Assembly: GCA_903813345.2 (NCBI GenBank)
Contig: CAIIXF020000001.1
Span: 45,217,885-45,277,884 of the forward strand
Reading direction: 5' to 3'
Source of the DNA: Owenia fusiformis
Lineage: Eukaryota > Annelida > Polychaeta > Sabellida > Oweniidae
DNA: 60,000 bases
Under the pieces are notes generated by a model that was not told the DNA's origin, did no database searches, and saw only the letters and a list, made by a program, of their open reading frames with translations. This document shows positions 50,201-56,389 of this stretch, piece by piece. Every line of letters begins with the position of its first letter. The first letter of the stretch is position 1. The translations under genes and the position numbers were made by a program.

Positions 50201-53200
50201 ATATTATTTTAAGTAAGTAAGAATAAAGTGATGGCATTTACAATGTAGCTGTAGTCTTCCTCTTTGCAATAGAGTACTTAGATTTTAAATAAAACATAAA
50301 CTTAAAAGGTTACTCCAGGAGTCAAAATATTTAAATATGTATCCAAATAAAATTGTATGTCGCCTATGTTAATTTACTCGCCAATTGCTAGTTCACCAAC
50401 GACACTGGTATTGCACTTGATAAATGCTATTACCAAAACAGATCAGTTTCAGTAACAAGATGGCTTCAGTTCTTATTTGTTCCCAAATGTGGAGATTTCC
50501 TAAAACATATGATACTGATACACATTTGTGATGAAAATGTTGTGGGAATTAGATGCCTACAACTCATGCAATAAGGCAAAAAGAAAAATTGTACCTTCAA
50601 GGTTCCGACATTTTGTTACCGATACAGATCCGCTTCGGTAACTAGTTTGAAGAGTGCTGCACCAGTGAACAAGAGGTTTTTATAAAGCATGAAGTCACTT
50701 TGGCCAGATTAATAGATGTCACTGCCACAGCCTGATGTTACAGGTGAAATGTACTCAAGTGCTAATCAACTTACTGATGGTTGATTCATGGGGACATTGT
50801 AATACTGTTTGAGTCTCTCTATATCATGTAGCATATAGGCTCCCTTGTTAGGTACCATTGCTGGGGGCTTGTTACCTAGAAAGTAATGCAAATTATCATT
50901 TCAGTTATACAAATAATCATAGTTCTACTTCAACATTAACTATTATTTCTACTGACGTAACTGATATTCTATGAACTACTGACATACTATTAACAACATA
51001 CTATTACTGACATGTTACTGACTTACTACTTCTACTAATGATATTTGCTGACATAATAATAACGCAGATGCGAGTAGGCAGTTACCATATTCACCACCAG
51101 GTGGCTCGTTCGGGTCAGATAGCACGGCGGGTATAGTAGAAGGTTCCCTTTAGCTTAAATTATATCTATTTGCGTGGTTCAATTTTCATATAACCCTCAT
51201 GTATCTAATAGTTATGCAAATTAAAATAAGTCCAGTAAAAGAAAATGTTATCTGTCCAATACAAGAAAAGATATTTCACTTTCTGTGATTTTGTAACATG
51301 GGGTCTATGGGGAATCAACCCGAACAAGAAGTCACGTTTCAAAAAAAAAAAAATTAAATTTTAAAAGTACATAATTTCGAAACCATATTTCTAGATGTAC
51401 TTTTACATGCAGATTTCAAATATGACATCACTTTGACTGAATTTTGAATATTTAATAACGTAAATCAAGATTATTTCTACTCGCATCTAGTCTATTACTG
51501 ACATAGGGTATAATACCTGACATACTGTTGCTGACATACTAGTACTTGAAATATTACTACCTGACATATTACAGTAACTACTTGTGGGTTATACCTGCCA
51601 TATTACTACTGACATACCTGACATGCAACATATTTTTACTATTGACATAATAATTCTGACATACCTGATCCCTGCATTATCCCTCCAAGGAAGAATGGTT
51701 TCAGTTTTAGGTCTATGTTCCATTTGTTCTGATACCTGGTCAGCACCTAAAACACCAGCATTTAAAGTATATTTTACACGATGATATCATCATATTATTC
51801 CAGTGCATTGTTCACTATATAAGGGTTTTATTATTATGGGTCTCTATTATATTTTTTCTGAGACTAGCCAGCCAGAAATTAGAATGCAAGGGTCAGAACC
51901 ATTATTACATTACATTTGTAGCACAAGGTTCCATCTTGCAATTCATAATACAAGATTCTATATAATTAAATGATGGCACTTGAAACCAAAGTGATGTGTA
52001 CCATAGAGACTGAGATGACATCCCTTAAAGTACCATTGACAAGTATTTCCAGGAGCCTCGCACTCTTATTACCCAGGCCCGTAGCCAGAAATTCTTTCAA
52101 AATCATGCAGTTTTTCACCATCCTAAGCACTTTTCGCATGATTTTTAGCCAAAACTGTTAAAAAGCTCCCCTCCCTGCCAGTGTAGGCCCTAAGGAGCTG
52201 AAATCTGCTGGTCAAAATGGCATTATAATCAAAACAGTAATGTTTGTGAGTACTTTGAATTTAAAAAATAAATAGTACCGTGTGTACTGGGCTCACATGG
52301 TGTTGCTCAAAAGTGAAAGATGGCTAAAATGACAGAAAAAACAATATAATTTTTTGCTGATTTTTTGTAACAAAATTATTTCAAGCCACTTGCCAAGCTA
52401 TTTGGACTGACTAAAAGACAGATGGACAAATCGATGTTAAGTAAAATGGCTTAAAATAATTTCATACAACTACTCTTTACAGTGACATGGCCTTTTGCAA
52501 TGCAGGACACCTGAAATTACTTGTAAAGCTAGGAAGTGGGCCAAAAGTGAATTTCGCGAGACAAGAATGGCGACCATTTTGAAAAGAGGCGAGCTTTTGA
52601 ACCAAGAGTCATAGGAGAGTTTTTTGTATTGATGTTGAACAAAATTAACTTAAAACGAGAATCCTATCGACAGAGGGTTTAAGGCAAATGGTCCAAAAGT
52701 GGATTTTGTGAGACGGATGGACAAATCAATGTTAACTAAAATGACTGAAAATAAAAAAATGGATATAATTTTTTGCTAATATTTCATAACAAAATTATTT
52801 CATACATCTACTCTTTACATTGACATGGATTTTTACAATGTAGGACACTTGAAATTATTTGTAAAGCTAGTAAATGGGTCAAAAGTGAATTTTGCGAGAC
52901 AAAAATGGCGGCCATTTTGAAAATAGGCGAGCTTTTGAACCAGGAGTCATAGGGGAGTTTTTTGTATTGATGTTGAACACAAATAACTTAAAGCAGGAAT
53001 CCTATCGACAGAGGTTTTAAAACGTGCCACTATTGTTGACGGACGGACAGACAGACGGACGGACAGACAGACAGACAGACGGACAAGTGAGTGATTGCAA
53101 AAGGCCACCATGTGAGCTAATGAGCTAATAAGCAATCAAATAACCAAATTGAAACAGTTTATGTAAAAATAGAAACATTTATATTTATCCTAACTTTTGT

Positions 53201-54291
53201 ATATTTTAGTTTGTTTTTCTAGTTTAGCTATCATATCTGTGTCCTTTTATATTTTGATTCTCTGCCATGTTATTTTCGGAAAAATTAACACATGGCTGAA
53301 ACTCTCTAAATTCCAAAAGGCCACAGCTTTGCTGCACATTATACATTACTATCAGAAATATACAAAAGTTAGGATAAATATAAATGTTTCTATTTTTACA
53401 TAAATTCAATATGGTCATTTGATTGCTTATTTTCTAAATTCAAAGTACTCACAAACATTACTGTTTTGACTGTACCACTGGTACTCACCTAGTGACGCTG
53501 ACGATCCGTCAGCGTAACAAGATGGAAGAACATCCGGGCTTCATTTTCGGTAAGATATTTTTATTTCTCAATTCTACACCACTTATGAGTCAAGTTGTGG
53601 ACAATAATTTGGATCAAAGTTAAGGAAGATAGTCTAGTTTGGCGGTTCTATGTTTGGTATATTAACAGAGACGCAATTCACACATTTAGTCCCTCGCTTT
53701 TGTTATGTTGACGATCTTCATGAATATTGTCACATTGGGCACACAAAAACTGGGCCTTTTTGGTCATTACTAGGCCTTGTAAGGCCTTTTTTTTTTATTT
53801 CAGGCCAAATTCTGATGAAAATGGGCCTCAAAATTTCAAAATATTATTCGGCGCAAGAGCGGAAATTTTGTTTCTCTGGCCTGAAATTTTGGCCCCCCCC
53901 CCCCTTGGACCCCCTTGTTGGTTCCCAGATCCGCCCCTGCCGTCTACCCGAGGGAGCACCTGTGACTACTACTTTTCCTTTGACCTATGCTGCAAATACA
54001 TAGTTTGATTTATTGCAGGACCCACAGTCTTATTACCCAAGGTGTTGTAGTGTTGGATTTAGAGCATTTGGACTTGTGGACTTTGACAATTCACACTGAC
54101 ATTCGATGATCATTTGATGAATGTTAACTATTTGCTGTAGGATCGAAGGTGTTAGTGTGTGCAATTGAAAGTGTAAAGACATATATTAGTTATTTTGAAC
54201 GCAAACACCTAAATACCTCAAAGGCTATCCAGGAATATGGAGAAACGACATCGTAGAACAACTCCACGGTTTTCTTCACAGGAGCAGCCAT
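41176..54291 (-). CDS. GSTK1: glutathione S-transferase kappa (GSTK1-like), complete, eight exons
   Basis: DsbA/thioredoxin-fold glutathione transferase found in peroxisomes and mitochondria; conjugates glutathione to small electrophiles and has peroxidase activity. Minus-strand exons in order: 54217-54291, 51665-51746, 50775-50875, 48908-49036, 44006-44041, 43411-43527, 41668-41761 and 41176-41225. All junctions are GT-AG and phase-consistent, giving 227 residues (human 226). Hallmarks: [13 protein letters not shown] near the N-terminus, with Ser17 in place of catalytic Ser16; [35 protein letters not shown] with the cis-proline at 185; [15 protein letters not shown]. The last three residues are CKL, a match to the peroxisomal PTS1 pattern. 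The start ATG has a strong context (A at -3, G at +4). It is tail to tail with the PRDM gene and head to head with NUDT8. Confidence 0.96.
41226..41667 (-). other. GSTK1 intron 7
   Basis: 442 bp, AT-rich, nothing recognised. Confidence 0.75.
41668..41761 (-). CDS. GSTK1: GSTK1 exon 7
   Basis: Acceptor ttattccag and donor gtgagt on the minus strand. Encodes [19 protein letters not shown] then [12 protein letters not shown], the cis-proline loop and helix of the thioredoxin fold. Ends in phase 1. Confidence 0.95.
41867..42829. mobile_element. 0.96 kb DNA element with two nested pairs of inverted repeats (GSTK1 intron 6)
   Basis: TTAGTCCATGGTATGA at 41867-41882 is matched by its exact reverse complement at 42814-42829. 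Inside these, GTAGCACACTATAGCGCAGC at 41903-41922 is matched exactly at 42765-42784. The interior is AT-rich and has no transposase frame, so it is a non-autonomous element. No clear target-site duplication was identified. Superfamily unknown. Confidence 0.8.
43087..43297. repeat. short inverted-repeat element (GGCAGCACCTCCTT arms)
   Basis: GGCAGCACCTCCTTA at 43087-43101 is answered by AAGGAGGTGCTGCC at 43284-43297. A third, direct copy sits at 42851-42865, just right of the TIR element. About 210 bp, AT-rich interior, probably a MITE. Confidence 0.55.
43411..43527 (-). CDS. GSTK1: GSTK1 exon 6
   Basis: Acceptor gttttcag, donor gtatgt. Encodes 39 residues from [20 protein letters not shown] to ALDKG, the helical insert of kappa GSTs. 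Phase 0 at both ends. Confidence 0.95.
43528..44005 (-). other. GSTK1 intron 5
   Basis: 478 bp, nothing recognised. Confidence 0.75.
44006..44041 (-). CDS. GSTK1: GSTK1 exon 5 (36 bp microexon)
   Basis: Between acceptor ttttgtag and donor gttagt. Encodes [12 protein letters not shown], matching the NEDIT-P segment of vertebrate GSTK1 in the right order. The donor is weaker than the others. Phase 0 both sides, so skipping it would keep the frame. Confidence 0.9.
45145..45176 (+). repeat. two AGGTCAAGGTCA blocks
   Basis: AGGTCAAGGTCA at 45145-45156 and again at 45165-45176, inside the 1,412 bp insertion. Tandem nuclear-receptor half-sites in sequence terms; here they are part of a mobile repeat and need not be functional. 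Confidence 0.8.
45915..46029. repeat. 25 bp imperfect inverted repeat
   Basis: The arms 45915-45939 (TTCACATCGAGCATAATAAG...) and 46005-46029 are reverse complements at 23 of 25 positions. A 115 bp fold-back, either a nested MITE or a structural part of the surrounding insertion. Confidence 0.75.
48535..48588 (+). repeat. GACGGACAG tetranucleotide microsatellite
   Basis: Imperfect (ACGG/ACAG)n run of about 54 bases, some 32 bases inside the right terminal repeat of the 4.1 kb element. Confidence 0.9.
48908..49036 (-). CDS. GSTK1: GSTK1 exon 4
   Basis: Exact 43 codons, phase 0. Acceptor ends in ...gtag, donor gtaaaa. Encodes [20 protein letters not shown] through [16 protein letters not shown] and RELWMRVW are highly conserved in kappa GSTs. 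Confidence 0.96.
49208..49648. mobile_element. about 430 bp MITE, copy 1 (GSTK1 intron 3)
   Basis: Core termini ATGCGAGTAG at 49218 and CTACTCGCAT ending 49638, with weaker similarity continuing about 10 bases outward on both sides. The whole sequence recurs in reverse orientation at 51055-51496. No coding capacity. Confidence 0.85.
49658..50160 (-). mobile_element. 5'-truncated non-LTR retrotransposon (LINE) 3' end
   Basis: Read on the minus strand, an open frame (50155-49907) begins [20 protein letters not shown]. This C-x-C...E-T...H...C arrangement is typical of the zinc-binding C-terminus of LINE reverse transcriptases. Further downstream come a 3' UTR, AATAAA and a run of A (T run at about 49660-49671 on the plus strand), as expected for a retroposed 3' end. 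Upstream the frame is broken by stops, so the copy is dead. The poly(A) abuts MITE copy 1. Confidence 0.75.
50775..50875 (-). CDS. GSTK1: GSTK1 exon 3
   Basis: Acceptor ttctag, donor gtaagt. Completes a split Gly, then [20 protein letters not shown] and on to NQPS. GNKPP-----KG-YM is a kappa-class signature. Phase 1 in, phase 0 out. Two opposite MITE copies lie in the introns on either side. Confidence 0.96.
51055..51496. mobile_element. about 430 bp MITE, copy 2, inverted relative to copy 1 (GSTK1 intron 2)
   Basis: ATGCGAGTAG at 51068-51077 and CTACTCGCAT at 51477-51486. The sequence between is the reverse complement of 49218-49638 with scattered changes and an A-run difference. Confidence 0.85.
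51665..51746 (-). CDS. GSTK1: GSTK1 exon 2
   Basis: Acceptor ttttag, donor gtatgt. Encodes [20 protein letters not shown] then GGIMQGS and one base of Gly. RYQN-WNI-L-L-P...GIM matches kappa GSTs. Confidence 0.96.
52273..53117. mobile_element. inverted-repeat element with two 338 bp units and GACGGACAG microsatellite
   Basis: Left end contains GCTCACATGGTGTTGCTCAA; right end CCACCATGTGAGCT. Between them two tandem units of 338 bp (GCGAGAC landmark at 52556 and 52894), each with the 'aaaatggcggccattttgaaaa' theme, then a (GACGGACA)n microsatellite at about 53037-53091. The same family recurs in opposite orientation at 57428-57998. Non-autonomous. Confidence 0.8.
53496..53514. promoter_or_regulatory. 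CpG-rich palindrome before a possible untranslated first exon
   Basis: CGCTGACGATCCGTCAGCG has perfect 8 bp arms around ATC. It is followed at 53522 by ATG and at 53555 by a good donor (TTCG|gtaaga), on the plus strand. It could be a first exon of NUDT8 or a repeat. A function is not established. Confidence 0.3.
53740..53940. mobile_element. fragment of dispersed repeat with C12 run
   Basis: Contains 'ggcctgaaattttgg', a C12 run at 53893-53904 and ends GATCCGCCCCTG. CAGGGGCGGATC-type ends followed by G/C runs are a common end of hAT-like non-autonomous elements in invertebrates. Only one end is visible with confidence. Confidence 0.45.
54217..54291 (-). CDS. GSTK1: GSTK1 exon 1 with start codon
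   Basis: ATG at 54289-54291 on the minus strand, context gaaaATGG. 25 codons: [20 protein letters not shown] then WIAFE, donor gtattt. Ser17 is the catalytic serine position of kappa GSTs. Confidence 0.95.
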
Positions 54292-54293
54292 TT

Positions 54294-54313
54294 TCAACTT
54301 TGACCTTTGATCT
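54294..54313 (-). promoter_or_regulatory. three nuclear-receptor half-sites spaced by one base (double DR1)
   Basis: Minus strand reads AGATCA-A-AGGTCA-A-AGTTGA and ends two bases before the GSTK1 ATG. DR1 arrangements of AGGTCA are bound by HNF4/RXR-type receptors, known regulators of lipid and peroxisome genes. The site is in the 5' leader or core promoter. Binding is inference. Confidence 0.4.
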
Positions 54314-55108
54314 CGTTTTCCAGATTTACTAGTCGATCAATATTCATTAATATAAGTTTTATATTGTTTTAAAAAGCAAACTTTCTTCAAATAACACTTT
54401 TACAGGATACATTTGAATATTTTCAATTGACATTTATCAAATTGTTAAAATCTGAACTGTCTGGGTGGGAAATAATCCATAGTTGATCGAGCAGTCTTGT
54501 CTGACATTGTTTAGAAAAACTTGCTGGAAAAAGGTATATGTTGAATACACTCTCGAATGGTTGATTGATTATCAAAGAAGTACTCCTATCTACATTTTTG
54601 AATTATATCCCTCTTGATTATGGATACACGATATACATACTAGGATACACGAGGTACCTTTTTATACAGTGGTGTACAAAGTAATAGTCACTTATTATTT
54701 TGGGGGTTTCAGTCTCAAAGATTAGATGATCAAAAGTTCATCATTTTTAGTTTTCAGCACAGGTGCTCCCTGGGTAATAAGAGTGTCAGGCTTCCCTCTA
54801 AGTAAGTAACTGAAAGGCGATATATATTGGACCTAAGTAAAGCCTAGACTTCAAATGAACTAATTTTCAGTGAGCTTCAAAGATTCTGTATGACATAAGT
54901 TTCTCTCCCTGAGAAGCAGTGATGCCCATGGGGTTCACTCTAAATAATTTAGATCGGTATGTGCAGCAGGGGAAATTTTGGCTTAGGGCATAAACGATGG
55001 AACCTGGCCAATCTGAGAGGAAAAAACATGGAAAATTTGTCGAAGAGAGAGCCTTTTTTGAGTCAAAAATCAGTTTTTCTACAAAAAATGGTAATAAATC
55101 GGTAAAAT

Positions 55109-55138
55109 TTATCCCGTTCCAGTCCTGGAACGGGATAA
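55109..55138. repeat. perfect 14 bp hairpin
   Basis: TTATCCCGTTCCAG, two-base loop TC, then CTGGAACGGGATAA. A GC-rich centre in AT-rich surroundings. The orientation of any transcript and its role are unknown. Confidence 0.75.
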
Positions 55139-55608
55139 GGTAAAATCAGTTGGCGAGGTCTTGGACAAACCACCCAAAAAGTGGGGTTTGTAGTTAATTT
55201 ACCGATATTTCAGGAAATTTACTCCCTTGTATATTAAGTCTGAGAGGAAGTATACATGAAAACGTTCAATTTTGAGAGGAAATTGACATAAATGCTCATA
55301 TGCGTGGCACATAGGTATTAAGAGGTATATCGCGATCGGAGTGAAACTCCCAGGCAGTGATGTCCCATCGCTCATTCTCCGTTAAGCGTGACCATGGGCT
55401 TTCAATTAGAGGTGTCAAAATATGAATTTTTCGGCCTCAACCAAAATACTAGCTCTACTTCATGTACTTCGTTTATGGATGGCTATAGTCTATAATTTAC
55501 AAACCTAATTTACAGGACACCTCTAAATGCATTTCAAGACATGGTTCAAAAAATGTTTGTTTCTGGTGTGATTAACTATCAGTTTGTAATCTGATCCAGT
55601 ATCAGATT

Positions 55609-55805
55609 CAGGGCTGTCAACTTGGGACCACCTAATATGAGTGACTTCAAAATGTTGGACACCTAAGTCCAAATCTGAACACTTTTGTCCAAATTTTGAA
55701 CACCTTTGGCCAACTTTTAAACACCTTTGGCCAAAGTTTGAGCACCTTTGCCAAACTTTGAACACCTCAAATTTTTCGCGCTCGCTACGCTCGCTTTGTC
55801 ATCAA

Positions 55806-55837
<32 letters not shown>

Positions 55838-56112
55838 AGGTACGAAAAATTTCCAATGAACATGCGTGACATACGGGATTCGCGTGACAAATCCGAACAA
55901 ATTGCGTTCGTTTTTTTCCGGCGTTTGTATTTTTACCGTATCGTAAACATATTTCGAAAAAATTTCTACAGAAATATTTTTGCGTGACAATTACCAGGTA
56001 AAATGCGTATTTTGCGTGACATTTTCTGTCACGCAAAAAAAACTGGCGTGACTTCAAATTCTTCAGCAAATGCGTGACAAATACGCAAATTGCGGGACAG
56101 TTGACAGGCCTG
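55609..56112. mobile_element. 504 bp hAT-like MITE with G30 tract
   Basis: Left end CAGGGCTGTCAACT and right end (reverse complement) CAGGCCTGTCAACT agree at 13 of 14 bases. CAGATT directly flanks both ends (55603-55608 and 56113-56118), a likely target duplication. Inside are about five 21 bp 'cacctttggccaaactttgaa' units (55660-55770), CGCTCGCTACGCTCGC, a G30 run (55807-55836), six GCGTGAC motifs, and a perfect hairpin at 56011-56037. The CAGG ends suggest hAT, though hAT duplications are usually 8 bp. Confidence 0.75.
55807..55836 (+). repeat. G30 homopolymer
   Basis: Thirty consecutive G. Strong G-quadruplex potential and prone to assembly and replication length errors. Inside the hAT-like element. 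Confidence 0.9.
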
Positions 56113-56290
56113 CAGATTACTTACTTTTATTGAACATTGTATGGAAGTAACAATTAGGTTTTGATTTTTATGGAGCTTGTTTGTTGTAAAATAATTCACT
56201 GCATGGTTAAATAAACTCAGGATTTCAGGAAATATTTACATGGGGAATCAAAAATTGTCTATATTTAATAAAACTGCTTTTATTTACAGC

Positions 56291-56389
56291 ATGGCAGTAT
56301 TAGTAAGAAGATCTTTGTATCCTGCTGCTATTATACTTGACTTTCATAAAGGCACAAAATGTTTTACCACAACAGCACGATTAGAAACA
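56291..56389 (+). CDS. NUDT8: NUDT8 exon 1 (presequence)
   Basis: ATG at 56291 directly after acceptor-like ...tttacag|c; donor gtaagc at 56390. 33 whole codons. The preceding acceptor suggests an untranslated exon upstream. Confidence 0.85.

Larger units (their letters stand above)
51747..54216 (-). other. GSTK1 intron 1 (2.47 kb, element-rich)
   Basis: Holds a microsatellite-bearing element at 52273-53117, a CpG-rich palindrome with ATG and donor at 53496-53556, and a C12-containing repeat fragment at 53740-53940. Also CACTCTTATTACCCAGG at 52061, which recurs inverted at 54769 beyond exon 1. Confidence 0.8.
54314..56290. other. divergent spacer between GSTK1 and NUDT8
   Basis: About 2 kb between the two start codons. 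Holds an inverted copy of CACTCTTATTACCCAGG at 54769-54785, a strong hairpin at 55109-55138 and a hAT-like element at 55609-56112. A likely splice acceptor (tgcttttatttacag) ends one base before the NUDT8 ATG. The NUDT8 promoter and any untranslated first exon are therefore probably within or left of this spacer. Confidence 0.6.

Noticed and set aside
53650-54008. Plus-strand frames opposite GSTK1 intron 1
   Set aside because: Composed of dispersed repeat with a C12 run; no conserved protein motif.
55523-56069. Minus-strand frames with KVWQRCSNFGQRC and poly-proline
   Set aside because: Translations of the 21 bp minisatellite and the G30 run inside a MITE.
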